Below, one piece after another: positions 29,132 through 41,261 of a DNA stretch of 64,000 bases; the first letter of the stretch is position 1, and each line of letters opens with the position of its first letter. The DNA is from Burkholderia sp. BCC1644 (GTDB taxonomy: Bacteria > Pseudomonadota > Gammaproteobacteria > Burkholderiales > Burkholderiaceae), in contig NZ_CADFEI010000010.1 of assembly GCF_902833225.1 (NCBI RefSeq), positions 186,001 to 250,000 of the forward strand. The letters run 5' to 3'. The position numbers were made by a program, and so were the translations under genes. The notes under the pieces were generated by a model that was given only the letters and a program-made list of their open reading frames with translations, was not told the origin of the DNA and did no database searches.

Positions 29132-30007
29132 TTAAACAGCGGCTGCGCCGCCGACGATCTCCGACAGTTCTTTCGTAATCGCGGCCTGACGGCTCTTGTT
29201 GTACACGAGCTGCAGTTCGCTGATCACCGTCTTCGCGTTGTCGGACGCGGCCTTCATCGCGACCATGCGCGCCGATTGCTCGGACGCCATGTTTTCCGCG
29301 ACGGCCTGGTACACCAGCGCCTCGACGTAACGCACGAGCAGTTCGTCGACGACTGCCTGCGCGTCCGGCTCGTAGATGTAGTCCCACGACGTGGCCGGCG
29401 TACCGTCATCGGCTTCGAAGTGTTCCGACGACAGCGGCAGCAGCTGCTCGATCACGGCTTCCTGCTTCATCGTGTTGACGAAGCGCGTGTAAGCGATATA
29501 AACCGCCGACAGCTTGCCTTCCGAGTACAGATCGAGCTGCGTCTTCACGGCGCCGATCAGCTTGTCCAGATGCGGGGTGTCGCCGAGGTGCACGACCTGC
29601 GACATCACCTTCGCGCCGAAGCGGTTCAGGAACCCGAGGCCCTTGCTACCGATCGCGGTGGCTTCGACCTTCTGGCCCTTCTCTTCCAGCTCCTTGAACT
29701 TCTGAACCGTCGCACGCAGCACGTTGGTGTTCAAACCGCCGCACAGACCCTTGTCCGTCGTGACGAGAATGATGCCGGCCGTGTTCGCGTCTTCGTTCGC
29801 CACCATGAACGGGTGGCGGTACTCCGGGTTCGCGCGGCTCATGTGCGCGGCGATGGCACGGACCTTGTCCGCATACGGACGAGCGGCGCGCATGCGTTCC
29901 TGCGCGCGACGCATCTTCGATGCGGCCACCATCTCCATCGCCTTCGTGATCTTGCGCGTGTTCTGCACGCTCTTGATCTTGCCGCGAATTTCCTTCATTC
30001 CAGCCAT
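29132..30007 (-). CDS. atpG: ATP synthase F1 gamma subunit
   Basis: A 291-residue rotor-shaft subunit. The N-terminal coiled coil starts [20 protein letters not shown] and the C-terminal signature [20 protein letters not shown] is present, with the central Rossmann-like domain ([19 protein letters not shown]) between. A ribosome site GGAGCAAGCT precedes the ATG. Intact and in standard order. Confidence 0.98.
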   Translation of the reverse strand: MAGMKEIRGKIKSVQNTRKITKAMEMVAASKMRRAQERMRAARPYADKVRAIAAHMSRANPEYRHPFMVANEDANTAGIILVTTDKGLCGGLNTNVLRATVQKFKELEEKGQKVEATAIGSKGLGFLNRFGAKVMSQVVHLGDTPHLDKLIGAVKTQLDLYSEGKLSAVYIAYTRFVNTMKQEAVIEQLLPLSSEHFEADDGTPATSWDYIYEPDAQAVVDELLVRYVEALVYQAVAENMASEQSARMVAMKAASDNAKTVISELQLVYNKSRQAAITKELSEIVGGAAAV

Positions 30008-30076
30008 AGCTTGCTCCTTGACCGAAGCGGCGCGGGCGCGTCAGCACCCGCGCGGCCTCAGTGTGTCACTCGCGGA

Positions 30077-31618
30077 TCAATAGGCACCGGACTTCTTGAA
30101 GGATTCGATCGCCGAGCGCAGTGCGCCTTCGTCGTCCTTCGAGAGATCCTTGGTGTCTTCGATGCGCTTGATGAGGTCAGCGTGGCTGGTCTTCAGGTTT
30201 TCGCGCAGGCCCTTCTCGAACGACAGCACTTGCTTGACGTCGAGGTCGTCGAGGTAGCCGTTGTTTGCGGCGTACAGCGACACGGCCAGTTCCCACACCT
30301 GCAGCGGCTGGTACTGCGGCTGCTTCAGCAGTTCCGTCACGCGGCGGCCGCGCTCGAGCTGCTTGCGGGTCGCTTCGTCGAGGTCCGATGCGAACTGCGC
30401 GAATGCGGCCAGTTCACGGTACTGCGCGAGGTCGGTACGGATACCGCCCGACAGCTTCTTCACGACCTTCGTCTGAGCGGCGCCACCGACTCGCGACACC
30501 GACACGCCGGCGTTGATTGCCGGGCGGATGCCTGCGTTGAACAGGTCGGTTTCCAGGAAGATCTGGCCGTCGGTAATCGAGATCACGTTCGTCGGAACGA
30601 ACGCGGTCACGTCGCCAGCCTGCGTTTCGATGACCGGCAGTGCCGTCAGCGAACCGCTCTTGCCCTTCACTTCGCCGTTCGTGAACTTCTCGACGTACTC
30701 TTCCGACACGCGAGCCGCACGTTCCAGCAGGCGCGAGTGCAGATAGAACACGTCGCCCGGGTACGCTTCACGGCCCGGCGGGCGGCGCAGCAGCAGCGAG
30801 ATCTGACGGTATGCCCAGGCTTGCTTGGTCAAGTCGTCATAGATGATCAGCGCGTCTTGGCCACGGTCGCGGAAGTATTCGCCCATCGTGCAGCCGGCGT
30901 ACGGTGCGAGGTACTGCATCGCTGCCGAATCCGACGCCGAAGCGGCGACGACGATCGTGTATTCCATCGCGCCCGTTTCTTCGAGCTTGCGAACCACGTT
31001 CATGATCGACGAAGCCTTCTGGCCGATCGCGACGTAGATACAGATCAGGTCCTTGCCCTTCTGGTTGATGATCGCGTCGAGCGCCACCGCGGTCTTGCCG
31101 CACTGACGGTCGCCGATGATCAGCTCACGCTGGCCACGGCCGATCGGCACCATCGCGTCGATCGACTTGATGCCCGTCTGCACCGGCTGCGACACCGACT
31201 TACGCCAGATCACGCCCGGGGCGATCTTTTCGATCGCGTCGGTCAGCTTGGCGTTGACCGGGCCCTTGCCGTCGATCGGGTTGCCGAGCGCGTCGACCAC
31301 GCGGCCGACGAGTTCCGGACCAACCGGGACTTCGAGAATGCGGCCCGTCGTCTTGACGATGTCGCCTTCCGAAATGTGTTCGTATTCGCCGAGAATCACC
31401 GCGCCGACCGAGTCGCGCTCGAGGTTCAGCGCGAGGCCGAACGTGTTGCCCGGAAACTCGAGCATTTCGCCCTGCATCACGTCCGACAGGCCGTGGATAC
31501 GCACGATACCGTCGGTCACGGAGATCACGGTGCCCTGGTTGCGAACGTCTGCGCTCGCTTCAAGGCCCTGGATCCGGCTCTTGATCAGCTCGCTGATCTC
31601 AGAGGGATTGAGTTGCAT
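30077..31618 (-). CDS. atpA: ATP synthase F1 alpha subunit
   Basis: A 513-residue non-catalytic nucleotide-binding subunit. It opens [20 protein letters not shown]; Walker A is [15 protein letters not shown] and the alpha/beta signature is [18 protein letters not shown]. Length equals the family norm. 44 bp downstream of atpH; a GGAGCGAATA leader precedes the ATG. Confidence 0.98.
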   Translation of the reverse strand: MQLNPSEISELIKSRIQGLEASADVRNQGTVISVTDGIVRIHGLSDVMQGEMLEFPGNTFGLALNLERDSVGAVILGEYEHISEGDIVKTTGRILEVPVGPELVGRVVDALGNPIDGKGPVNAKLTDAIEKIAPGVIWRKSVSQPVQTGIKSIDAMVPIGRGQRELIIGDRQCGKTAVALDAIINQKGKDLICIYVAIGQKASSIMNVVRKLEETGAMEYTIVVAASASDSAAMQYLAPYAGCTMGEYFRDRGQDALIIYDDLTKQAWAYRQISLLLRRPPGREAYPGDVFYLHSRLLERAARVSEEYVEKFTNGEVKGKSGSLTALPVIETQAGDVTAFVPTNVISITDGQIFLETDLFNAGIRPAINAGVSVSRVGGAAQTKVVKKLSGGIRTDLAQYRELAAFAQFASDLDEATRKQLERGRRVTELLKQPQYQPLQVWELAVSLYAANNGYLDDLDVKQVLSFEKGLRENLKTSHADLIKRIEDTKDLSKDDEGALRSAIESFKKSGAY

Positions 31619-31662
31619 TATTCGCTCCTGATAGTCAATTCTGTTGCGTGCCGGCGTGGCGC

Positions 31663-32202
31663 TCAGGCGGTCAAGGCAGCCTGCATCGATGCGAGGCGCG
31701 CGCGAACCGAGGTGTCGAGCACTTCGTCGCCGACCGTCACGCGCACGCCGCCGATCAGCGACGAATCGACTTCGACCGTCGGTTTCAGCTTGCGCTTGAA
31801 CTTGCGTTCGAGGCCCGAGACGAGACTGTCGAGATCCGCGCCGTTCAGCGGGAACGCGCTCACGATCTCGGCGTCGGCGGCACCTTCACGTTCGTTCTTG
31901 AGCGCCTCGAACTGCTCGGCAATTTCCGGCAGCAGCGCGATGCGATGATTGTCGACCAGCATCTGCACGAAGTTCTTCGCTTCGGCGCCAGCCGCGAGCG
32001 GCGACTTCACCGCAGCAAGCAGCAACTCGGCTACTTGCGTGCGCGTCACCTTCGGGCTCGACGCGACCGACAGCACTTCCGGCAGACGCGCAACCTGGGC
32101 CAGCTCTTGCACGAGCGTGGACCAGGCGGCGATGTCACCGCCCTCGGCCACGCGGAACAGCGCTTCTGCGTAAGGGCGGGCGATGGTTGCAAGTTCGGCC
32201 AT
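31663..32202 (-). CDS. atpH: ATP synthase F1 delta subunit
   Basis: A 179-residue peripheral-stalk subunit (OSCP). The N-terminal helical bundle begins [20 protein letters not shown], and the C-terminal signature is [20 protein letters not shown]. It starts 2 bp after the atpF stop, implying translational coupling. Confidence 0.97.
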   Translation of the reverse strand: MAELATIARPYAEALFRVAEGGDIAAWSTLVQELAQVARLPEVLSVASSPKVTRTQVAELLLAAVKSPLAAGAEAKNFVQMLVDNHRIALLPEIAEQFEALKNEREGAADAEIVSAFPLNGADLDSLVSGLERKFKRKLKPTVEVDSSLIGGVRVTVGDEVLDTSVRARLASMQAALTA

Positions 32203-32204
32203 GA

Positions 32205-32675
32205 TCAGAGCTCGGCTTTCAGTTGATTCAGCAGTTGGGCGTGGGCCGTTTGATCGACTTCGCGCTTCAGGATCTGCTCGGCGCCCTTCACGGCCAGCGA
32301 GGCGACTTCGCCACGCAGCGCTTCGCGCGCCTTCACGATTTGCTGTTCTGCTTCCGCCTTCGCCTGAGCGACGATGCGGGCGGCTTCAGCCTGGGCGTTG
32401 GCCTTGATTTCCTCGGCGACCGCCTGGGCACGCTTTTCAGCGTCGGCGATGCGCTGCTGGCCGTCATTGCGGGCCTGCGCGAGTTCCTGGTCCACGCGCT
32501 TGTGCGCTGCGTCGAGTTCCGCCTTGCCCTTTTCGGCGGCGGCGAGGCCGTCGGCGATCTTCTTCGAACGTTCGTCGAGGGCGTTGATCAACGGCGGCCA
32601 CACGAATTTCATCGTGAACCACGCGAGGACCAGGAACACGACCATTTGCGCAAACAGAGTTGCGTTGAGATTCAC
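32205..32675 (-). CDS. atpF: ATP synthase Fo b subunit
   Basis: A 156-residue stator subunit. One N-terminal membrane helix ([20 protein letters not shown]) is followed by a long charged Ala/Glu/Lys coiled coil. The opening [10 protein letters not shown] is standard. 129 bp separate it from atpE; no extra gene is present there. Confidence 0.97.
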   Translation of the reverse strand: MNLNATLFAQMVVFLVLAWFTMKFVWPPLINALDERSKKIADGLAAAEKGKAELDAAHKRVDQELAQARNDGQQRIADAEKRAQAVAEEIKANAQAEAARIVAQAKAEAEQQIVKAREALRGEVASLAVKGAEQILKREVDQTAHAQLLNQLKAEL

Positions 32676-32804
32676 GGTGTTTCCTTATCTGCTATTCCGG
32701 AAAAATGAAACGGTAAGGCGCTCATCGAGTTGCATTCGATCAGCGCCCCAAGTCTCCGTTCCGCCCTGCGCCGGCTTGCGCCGGACGCATATTTCCGAGG
32801 AACC

Positions 32805-34635
<1,831 letters not shown>

Positions 34636-34676
34636 CGCAATCTTCCGCAAAGTCCTTGAACCCGACCCCAAGCTTT

Positions 34677-34690
34677 CTGAAAGCTTTCAG
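34677..34690. repeat. 14-bp palindrome in the atpI leader
   Basis: CTGAAAGCTTTCAG is self-complementary and overlaps a direct repeat of AAGCTTTC (34670-34677 and 34681-34688). It lies about 20-33 nt downstream of the predicted atp transcription start. It could fold in the leader or be a protein site; no function is known to me. Confidence 0.45.
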
Positions 34691-34716
34691 GGGTGCCTAG
34701 CTAACAAATCCGGGCG

Positions 34717-34745
34717 ATTGTAAGCGATAGTTGCAAGTGATTCAA
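34717..34745 (-). promoter_or_regulatory. atp operon sigma70 promoter
   Basis: On the minus strand -35 TTGAAT (34740-34745), a 17-bp spacer and -10 TACAAT (34717-34722) give a near-consensus promoter. The predicted start is close to 34710, leaving a ~75-nt leader before atpI. The remaining upstream DNA to 35204 shows no gene. Confidence 0.85.
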
Positions 34746-35204
34746 GGCTTTAGAAGCGACAAAAACCTGCGTAAAACGACGCCTCATGATGTGAAAAAAC
34801 GCCCGATTCGACGACGTACGATGACAGTTGTAAGGTCAATTTTTTGCACCGGTATTTCTTGCACGAAAAAAGCCGGTGACGGCGGGAATGACAGGGAAAC
34901 GACGTCCGATGCGGGCCCGGACGGAGCCGCGCGATCGCCGCGGGGAACATGCAGTGGAACTGCCATCCGGAATGACGCGGCGCGACGCCCCGGAACACAC
35001 GAAAGGCTTTGAGCGATCGGCCGCACGCAACGTGCGATTTTCGATCCGACGCTCATACATCGATACGTCCAATCAGTTGTCGCGCCGCCACAGATGTTCG
35101 ACTGTGGGTTGCGGCACTTATCAACAACCTATAGCCAATGCGGACGCTGTGCCCTCCTCCCGGCCGCCCGACTCGCACATCTGTGCCGCGCGCACCCGCC
35201 TCGC

Positions 35205-36335
35205 TCAACCGCGGACGAGCAGCCACGCACCGAGTATCGCGCTCACGAGCGCGAACGGAATCGACACCAGATGAAACGGCAGCCACATGCGCGGCTCCTT
35301 CGCGAGACGCACCGCGATCAGGTTCGCGAGCGAGCCGATCGCGAAACCGAAACCGCCGACCGATACGCCGAATGCGAGCGCGCGCCAGTCGTGCGTGAAT
35401 TCCGACAGCAGGATCGCGGCCGGCACATTGCTGATGACCTGTGACAGGAGCGCGCCGGCCGCATAGACGCGCAGCGGCGAATCGAGTTGCGCATTCGCAA
35501 TCGTGTCGTGCACGACGGGCAGCGCAGCCGCAGTACGCAGCACGACGAACATCAGTACGAAGATCAGCAGCAGCAGCCAGTCGATCTTTAGGACTGCGTC
35601 GCGTTTGACGGCGAGCAGCACGATGGCGACACCGACGAGACCGGGCAGCGGATGATGCGCATCGGCGAGCAGCACGAACGCCGCGAACAGCACCGCCGCG
35701 ATCAGCGCGTGCATGCGTTGTACGGGCAACGCAGTGGCGTCGCCGGACAGGTCGAGCGGCTTCGCGCGAAACACGCATGCGGTCAGCACGAGCAGCAGCG
35801 CCATCAGCGCGAGCGCGAGCGGCCCGAGCGTGACCACGAAGCGGCCAAACGACACGCCGCTCAATTGCCACAGGAAAAGATTCTGGGGATTGCCGAGCGG
35901 TGTCGCGACGGACCCTGCATTGACGGCCAGCGCGACAACGATCACGAGGCGCCGGAACGGCAGTGGTGTCAGTGCACGCAGCGACACCATCAACGGCACG
36001 ACGACGAACAGCGCGACGTCGTTGGTGAGCCACATCGACAGTACCGCGGCGAACCCGACGAGCAGCATCGCAAGCCCGCGCTCGGAGTGCACGTGATGAA
36101 CGATGCGATGTGCGAGCCACATCAGGCAGCCGGACAACTCGAGTGCCTTGGTCAGCATCAGCAGGCCCGCGAGCGTCGCGACGGTTTGCCAGTCGACGCG
36201 ACCGGCAAGCACCGCAAATGGTTGCGGGCGCACCCATTGCAGCACGATCAGGCCGAGCGCAAGCACCGACAGAACCGGTTCCTGCGCAAGCCAGCCGAGC
36301 CACCGACGCGGCGCAGGCGCGCCGGTCTTCTCCAT
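35205..36335 (-). CDS. IT-superfamily anion permease (SLC13/ArsB/NhaD-like)
   Basis: A 376-residue inner-membrane protein with about ten to eleven hydrophobic helices. Two repeated halves each end in an Asn-Pro or Asn-x-Pro turn: MWLTNDVALFVVVPLMVSL / SVATPLGNPQNLFLWQL in the first, and QVISNVPAAILLSEF / GFAIGSLANLIAVRLA in the second. These are ion-transporter-superfamily signatures; the substrate (arsenite, citrate-type anion or Na+/H+) is unknown. ATG 36335 was used, 10 bp past the parB stop; a GTG at 36341 is possible. It is transcribed with parAB, an unusual but probably incidental neighbour. Confidence 0.8.
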   Translation of the reverse strand: MEKTGAPAPRRWLGWLAQEPVLSVLALGLIVLQWVRPQPFAVLAGRVDWQTVATLAGLLMLTKALELSGCLMWLAHRIVHHVHSERGLAMLLVGFAAVLSMWLTNDVALFVVVPLMVSLRALTPLPFRRLVIVVALAVNAGSVATPLGNPQNLFLWQLSGVSFGRFVVTLGPLALALMALLLVLTACVFRAKPLDLSGDATALPVQRMHALIAAVLFAAFVLLADAHHPLPGLVGVAIVLLAVKRDAVLKIDWLLLLIFVLMFVVLRTAAALPVVHDTIANAQLDSPLRVYAAGALLSQVISNVPAAILLSEFTHDWRALAFGVSVGGFGFAIGSLANLIAVRLAKEPRMWLPFHLVSIPFALVSAILGAWLLVRG

Positions 36336-36345
36336 CGGCACCGCG

Positions 36346-37239
36346 TTACTCTTCGGTCGCGACGTTACCGCGCAGCCGCGCGAGAATGCCCTCGAGCGCG
36401 TCGAGGCTGCCGAAGTCGATCAACACCTGCCCGCGCCCGCGGCGGCCGAGCTTGATCTTCACGGTCGACGCGAGCAGGTCAGACAACTCCTCCTCGAGAC
36501 GGCGCGTGTCGCGGCCGCCGTCGTCTTTCGCGCGCGCCTTCACGGCCGGCGCTTCCTTCGTCGTGTGCGACACCAGCTTCTCGGTCTCGCGCACCGACAT
36601 GCGCTTGTTGACGACCTGATGCGCGAGCGTAATCTGCGTCGCCGCATCGACGGCGAGCAGCGCACGCGCGTGGCCCATGTCGAGATCGCCGGCCAGCAGC
36701 ATCGTCTGCACCGGCGATGCGAGGTTCAGCAGGCGCAGCAGGTTCGACACCGCGCTGCGCGAACGGCCGACCGATTCGGCCGCCTGTTCGTGCGTGAAAC
36801 CGAATTCGTCGAGCAGGCGCTGGATGCCGTGCGCTTCTTCAAGCGGGTTCAGATCCTCGCGCTGGATGTTCTCGATCAGCGCCATCGCGGCGGCGGCCTG
36901 ATCGGATACGTCCTTCACGAGTACCGGCACTTCATCGAGGCCGGCCAGGCGCGCCGCGCGGAAACGCCGCTCGCCCGCGATGATCTCGTATTTGTCTGAC
37001 GAAATGGGCCGCACCAGGATCGGCTGCATCACGCCCTGCGCGCGAATGCTCGCGGCGAGCTCCTGCAGGCTGCCCTCGTCCATCCGCGTCCGCGGCTGGT
37101 ACTTGCCGGCCTGCAGCTTGCCGAGCGCGAGCGTGTTCGGCGCCCCTTCGATCTTCACCGCCTCGGTGATATCGGCACTGCCGCCGAGCAGCGCTTCGAG
37201 GCCACGTCCCAAGCCCTTCTTCTTTGGTACCGCGTTCAT
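36346..37239 (-). CDS. parB: Chromosome-partitioning CTPase ParB
   Basis: A 297-residue parS-binding clamp protein. Motifs: N-terminal KKKGLGRGLEALLG (ParA-stimulating peptide), LQAGKYQPRTRMDEGSLQEL, the CTP-binding GERRFRAARLAGLDEVPVLV, and ENIQREDLNPLEEAHGIQRL, followed by the helix-turn-helix FTHEQAAESVGRSRSAVSNL. The C-terminal dimerisation helix is present. GAGGAAGAAAGAC precedes the ATG at 37239; a longer start at 37263 is possible. Two parS sites lie 2-4 kb upstream. Confidence 0.97.
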   Translation of the reverse strand: MNAVPKKKGLGRGLEALLGGSADITEAVKIEGAPNTLALGKLQAGKYQPRTRMDEGSLQELAASIRAQGVMQPILVRPISSDKYEIIAGERRFRAARLAGLDEVPVLVKDVSDQAAAAMALIENIQREDLNPLEEAHGIQRLLDEFGFTHEQAAESVGRSRSAVSNLLRLLNLASPVQTMLLAGDLDMGHARALLAVDAATQITLAHQVVNKRMSVRETEKLVSHTTKEAPAVKARAKDDGGRDTRRLEEELSDLLASTVKIKLGRRGRGQVLIDFGSLDALEGILARLRGNVATEE

Positions 37240-37270
37240 GTCTTTCTTCCTCGCTTCGCTCATGTCCGGA

Positions 37271-38050
37271 TCACGACACCTCGAACGCGCGCACGCGCTC
37301 GATCATCTCGGCACCGAACTGGAGATACGCTTGCGCACCGCGCGAGTTGCGGTCGAACACGACGCCCGGCAACCCGTAACTCGGTGCTTCCGCCAGGCGC
37401 ACGTTGCGCGGAATCACCGCGTCGAACACCTTGTCGCCGAAGTGCGCTTTCAGTTGATCGGAGACTTGCTGCTGCAGCGTGATACGCGGGTCGAACATCA
37501 CGCGCAGCAAGCCGATGATCTTCAGGTCGCGGTTCATGTTCGCGTGAACCTGCTTGATCGTGTTGACGAGGTCGGACAACCCCTCCAGCGCGAAGTACTC
37601 GCATTGCATCGGGATCACGACGCCATGTGCCGCGCACAGCCCGTTCAGCGTCAGCAGCGACAGCGTCGGCGGGCAATCGATCAGCACGAAATCGTAGTCG
37701 TCGGCGACGTGCTCGAGCGCCGCCTTCAGCCGGCGCTCGCGGTTGTCGATGCTGATCAGTTCGATCTCGGCACCCGACAACTCGCGATTCGCGGGCAGGA
37801 CGTCGTAGGTAACGCCGTCCGGGCGGATGCGCGCGTCGGTCACCGACACGCCGTCGATCAGCACTTCGTACACGGTCGATTCGCAGGCGGCCTTGTCGAT
37901 CCCGCTGCCCATCGTCGCGTTGCCCTGCGGGTCGAGATCGATCAGCAGGACTCGTTGCTCCTGCGCTGCAAGGCTTGCGGCGAGATTGACCGATGTCGTC
38001 GTCTTGCCGACGCCCCCCTTCTGGTTCGCAACGCAGAAGATCTTTGCCAT
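37271..38050 (-). CDS. parA: Chromosome-partitioning ATPase ParA (Soj)
   Basis: A 259-residue Walker-type ATPase. The deviant Walker A CVANQKGGVGKTTTSVNLAA is at the N-terminus, followed by LLIDLDPQGNATMGSG and VLIDCPPTLSLLTLNGLCAA. No long N-terminal helix-turn-helix precedes it, so it is the small chromosomal (Soj) type rather than the P1-plasmid type. Start 38050 (MAKIFCVANQ) is standard. Order mnmG-rsmG-parA-parB is typical of chromosome origins. Confidence 0.97.
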   Translation of the reverse strand: MAKIFCVANQKGGVGKTTTSVNLAASLAAQEQRVLLIDLDPQGNATMGSGIDKAACESTVYEVLIDGVSVTDARIRPDGVTYDVLPANRELSGAEIELISIDNRERRLKAALEHVADDYDFVLIDCPPTLSLLTLNGLCAAHGVVIPMQCEYFALEGLSDLVNTIKQVHANMNRDLKIIGLLRVMFDPRITLQQQVSDQLKAHFGDKVFDAVIPRNVRLAEAPSYGLPGVVFDRNSRGAQAYLQFGAEMIERVRAFEVS

Positions 38051-38101
38051 CGTTGGTGTGTTCCCTTTACCTTCAAACAAACGGCGCGCTACCGCGCGCC
38101 T

Positions 38102-38788
38102 TCAATTCGCGTCGTCGACGGCCACTTCGAACAGATGCCGTTCGGCATCGAGCATCGGCACCGCCAGCCGTATCGTCTGCTTCACGCGGCTGCCTTCCGG
38201 CAAGCGCGCGATTTCGTCATCCGGGTGAACGCCCTTCATTGCCCAGATCGATCCGCCCGGCGCGACCAGATGTCGAGCAAGTTTAACGAAGTCGGACAGA
38301 TCCGCGAAAGCGCGCGATACGATCATGTCGAATTTTTCCGGCACTTCGACACCCGGCTGCAGCGATTCCACCCGCCCGGTGACGACCGACAGGTTTGCCA
38401 GCTTCAGCTCCGCACGCATTTGCGTCTGGAATGCAGACTTCTTCTGCACGATATCGTTCAGCGTGACCTGCCAGTCGGGCTCGACGATTGCCAGCACGAT
38501 GCCGGGCAGCCCGCCGCCCGAGCCGACGTCGAGCACGCGCGCCGATGCGCGGCCACGCAGATGCGGAACGATCGAAAGCGAATCGAGGATGTGCTGAATC
38601 AGCATCTGCTTCGGGTCGCGGATCGCAGTCAGGTTGTAGACCGCGTTCCACTTGCCGAGCAGCGCGACATAGTCGAGCAGCTGGTTGCGTTGTGCATCCG
38701 TCAGCGCGAGGCCGAGCGCCCTCGTGCCTTCGACGAGCATCTGTTCCAGTACGTCCCGATTAACCGCCGGCGCGCGACGCGCCGTCAT
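38102..38788 (-). CDS. rsmG: 16S rRNA (guanine527-N7)-methyltransferase
   Basis: A 228-residue SAM-dependent methyltransferase (formerly GidB) that modifies G527 of 16S rRNA; loss gives low-level streptomycin resistance in many bacteria. The SAM site [20 protein letters not shown] and the [20 protein letters not shown] block are intact, as is [20 protein letters not shown]. Its ATG overlaps the mnmG stop in ATGA, so translation is coupled. Confidence 0.97.
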   Translation of the reverse strand: MTARRAPAVNRDVLEQMLVEGTRALGLALTDAQRNQLLDYVALLGKWNAVYNLTAIRDPKQMLIQHILDSLSIVPHLRGRASARVLDVGSGGGLPGIVLAIVEPDWQVTLNDIVQKKSAFQTQMRAELKLANLSVVTGRVESLQPGVEVPEKFDMIVSRAFADLSDFVKLARHLVAPGGSIWAMKGVHPDDEIARLPEGSRVKQTIRLAVPMLDAERHLFEVAVDDAN

Positions 38789-40755
38789 TGTTGCGTCGGG
38801 ACAGCGCCGTCCCCCTGCTCCGTTGCCTCAGTGGCAGGGCCATTCCGGCGGCCCAGGCCGCGACGCTTCAGGTGCACCATCAGCAGCGAGATTGCCGCCG
38901 GCGTGACGCCCGAAATACGCGAAGCCTGCCCGATCGTTTCCGGCCGGAACTCGTTCAGCTTCTGGCTCACTTCGAACGACAGCCCGCGCACTTCGCGGTA
39001 ATCGATGCCGTCCGGCAAGCGCGTGTTCTCGTTCGCATCGTTGCGCTCGATCTCGGATGCCTGACGCTCGATATAGCCCTGATACTTGATCCCGATCTCG
39101 ACCTGCTCCTTGATCTGCTCGAGCAGCACCGGATCGTCGCTCAGCGGCTCCGCAGGACCGCATTCGCCACCCTTCAGGCCGCACACGCCGTCGTAGCTGA
39201 TGCCCGGGCGGCGCAGCAGTTCAGCAAGGCTGTATTCGTGATCGATCGCCTTGCCCAGCAGCGCAGTCGCCTCTTCCGGCGGCAGCGTCTTCGGCGTGAC
39301 CCACGTCGACTTCAGGCGTTCGGTTTCACGTGAAACAGCGTCGCGCTTCCGGCTGAATGCGTCCCAGCGCGCGTCGTCCACGAGCCCCAGCTCGCGGCCG
39401 ATCTCGGTCAGGCGCATGTCGGCATTGTCTTCACGCAGGCTCAGGCGATACTCGGCGCGGCTCGTGAACATCCGGTAAGGCTCGGCCACGCCACGCGTCA
39501 CGAGATCGTCGACCAGCACGCCCAGGTAGGCCTGGTCGCGGCGCGGGCACCATGCGTCCTTCTCCTGCACGTAGCGGCCCGCATTGAGACCGGCCAGCAG
39601 GCCCTGCGCTGCCGCTTCTTCGTAGCCTGTCGTGCCGTTGATCTGGCCCGCAAAGAACAACCCGTTGATCGCCTTCGTCTCGAGCGACGCCTTCAGCGCG
39701 CGCGGGTCGAAGTAGTCGTACTCGATCGCGTAGCCGGGGCGCAGGATGTGCGCGTTCTCGAGGCCGCGCATCGAATGCACGAGCTCGAGCTGGACGTCGA
39801 ACGGCAGGCTCGTCGAGATCCCGTTCGGGTAGTACTCGTTGGTCGTCAGCCCTTCCGGCTCGAGGAAGATCTGGTGCGACTCCTTCGATGCGAACCGATG
39901 GATCTTGTCCTCGATCGACGGACAATAGCGCGGCCCGACACCTTCGATCACGCCGGTATACATAGGCGAACGGTCGAGGCCGCCGCGAATGATGTCGTGC
40001 GTGCGCTCGTTCGTGTGCGTCACCCAGCACGGCAGCTGCTGCGGATGCTGCTCCGCGCGGCCCAGGAACGAGAACACGGGGATCGGATCGAGGTCGCCCG
40101 GCTGCTCGTCGAGCTGCGAGAAGTCGATCGTCCGGCCGTCGATACGCGGCGGCGTACCGGTCTTCAGGCGGCCCTGCGGCAGCTTCAGCTCCTTCAGGCG
40201 CGACGACAGCGACACGGCCGCCGGATCGCCTGCACGGCCGCCCGTGTAGTTGTTCAGGCCGACGTGGATCTTGCCGTCGAGGAACGTGCCGGCGGTCAGC
40301 ACGACTGCACGGGCGCGGAAGCGGATGCCGATCTGCGTGACGGCGCCCACCACACGGTCGCCTTCGACCATCAGGTCGTCGACGGCCTGCTGGAACAGCC
40401 ACAGGTTCGGCTGGTTCTCGAGCCGGTGGCGGATTGCCGCCTTGTACAAGATGCGGTCGGCCTGTGCGCGCGTCGCCCGCACGGCCGGGCCTTTCGACGA
40501 ATTGAGGATCCGGAACTGAATACCGCTCTCGTCCGTCGCCGCGGCCATTGCGCCGCCCAGCGCGTCGACTTCCTTGACCAGATGACCCTTGCCAATGCCG
40601 CCGATCGACGGATTGCAGCTCATCTGCCCGAGCGTTTCGATGTTGTGAGTCAGCAGCAGCGTCTTCGCGCCCATACGGGCGGAAGCCAGTGCGGCTTCAG
40701 TGCCAGCATGGCCGCCACCGACGACGATGACGTCAAATTCTGTGGGAAAAAGCAT
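38785..40755 (-). CDS. mnmG: tRNA uridine 5-carboxymethylaminomethyl modification enzyme MnmG
   Basis: A 656-residue FAD enzyme (formerly GidA) that works with MnmE to modify U34 of certain tRNAs. The FAD motif [40 protein letters not shown], the conserved Cys block [14 protein letters not shown], and [20 protein letters not shown] are visible. Around residue 475 the codons for AVSRETE contain a parS sequence. First gene of the mnmG-rsmG-parA-parB group, with a TATAAT promoter upstream. Confidence 0.98.
   Translation of the reverse strand: MLFPTEFDVIVVGGGHAGTEAALASARMGAKTLLLTHNIETLGQMSCNPSIGGIGKGHLVKEVDALGGAMAAATDESGIQFRILNSSKGPAVRATRAQADRILYKAAIRHRLENQPNLWLFQQAVDDLMVEGDRVVGAVTQIGIRFRARAVVLTAGTFLDGKIHVGLNNYTGGRAGDPAAVSLSSRLKELKLPQGRLKTGTPPRIDGRTIDFSQLDEQPGDLDPIPVFSFLGRAEQHPQQLPCWVTHTNERTHDIIRGGLDRSPMYTGVIEGVGPRYCPSIEDKIHRFASKESHQIFLEPEGLTTNEYYPNGISTSLPFDVQLELVHSMRGLENAHILRPGYAIEYDYFDPRALKASLETKAINGLFFAGQINGTTGYEEAAAQGLLAGLNAGRYVQEKDAWCPRRDQAYLGVLVDDLVTRGVAEPYRMFTSRAEYRLSLREDNADMRLTEIGRELGLVDDARWDAFSRKRDAVSRETERLKSTWVTPKTLPPEEATALLGKAIDHEYSLAELLRRPGISYDGVCGLKGGECGPAEPLSDDPVLLEQIKEQVEIGIKYQGYIERQASEIERNDANENTRLPDGIDYREVRGLSFEVSQKLNEFRPETIGQASRISGVTPAAISLLMVHLKRRGLGRRNGPATEATEQGDGAVPTQQ
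39322..39337. promoter_or_regulatory. parS site inside mnmG
   Basis: GGTTTCACGTGAAACA differs from the ParB consensus TGTTTCACGTGAAACA only at the first base; the inner 14 bp are a perfect palindrome. It is read in mnmG as VSRET. ParB encoded 2 kb away is the expected ligand. Confidence 0.9.
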
Positions 40756-41202
40756 GGTGGATTCCGCACGCAGAGCTGCGCACGAACCTATCAGAGAAAT
40801 GTATGGGCCGAATTATAGCGGGTTCGCTTTTCACCCGAATGCCGTCCGAATGGTAGGGTCTGTGCATTTCGTCGTTTTTTGGGCTGTGAACCCGGGAATC
40901 CAGGGTGCAGAGCCTGCTCCAGCAATGCTTGCGGACGGTTTGCCGCACATCGCGGTGTCTGTGCAAAAACTTGGCGACGAGGAACACACGACCCGATCGA
41001 TGCCTGTGATCTACGAGGCAGAACGGACGCGACACGCTGTGCCCAGCCCCCTCTTCACAGCATTTCTGTCGGTTGCCCCAGCACTTGTCCACCGACGTTC
41101 CACACATCATCGGCCTATGCCACGCCCCGCCGCACAGACTTTCCGGCTATTCCCTCGCCACTTATCCCCATGCCTCGCACCATCGAAACCTCACCCACAA
41201 AC
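40756..41202. other. mnmG upstream region
   Basis: Apart from the mnmG promoter this holds no gene. Isolated DnaA-box-like 9-mers occur (TTTTGCACA on the minus strand at 40960-40968, TTATCCCCA at 41162-41170), but there is no box cluster or AT-rich unwinding segment. Confidence 0.6.
40812..40839 (-). promoter_or_regulatory. mnmG promoter
   Basis: A perfect minus-strand -10 TATAAT (40812-40817) is preceded by a weak -35 TTCGGG after a 16-bp spacer. The predicted start near 40805 leaves a ~50-nt leader to the mnmG ATG. Confidence 0.7.
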
Positions 41203-41233
41203 AAAAACGGCGTGTTTCACGTGAAACACGCCG
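41203..41233 (-). terminator. liv operon terminator whose stem contains parS
   Basis: CGGCGTGTTTCAC and GTGAAACACGCCG form a 26-bp perfect palindrome (41208-41233), followed on the minus strand by TTTTTGTTTG. It lies 29 bp after the livF stop and has the form of a rho-independent terminator, with a loop that must open the central CACGTG. Confidence 0.75.
41213..41228. promoter_or_regulatory. Perfect parS site
   Basis: TGTTTCACGTGAAACA is an exact match to the 16-bp chromosomal ParB-binding consensus. It lies 4 kb from parB, upstream of mnmG, and within the liv terminator stem. Confidence 0.97.
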
Positions 41234-41261
41234 CCCGTTTCCCGCCAACTTGCCACAACCA

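Noticed and set aside
40756..41261. The mnmG upstream region as oriC
   Set aside because: Only scattered DnaA-box-like 9-mers, no cluster and no AT-rich unwinding element; dnaA is not in the window. The region is origin-proximal, but I cannot support an origin call.
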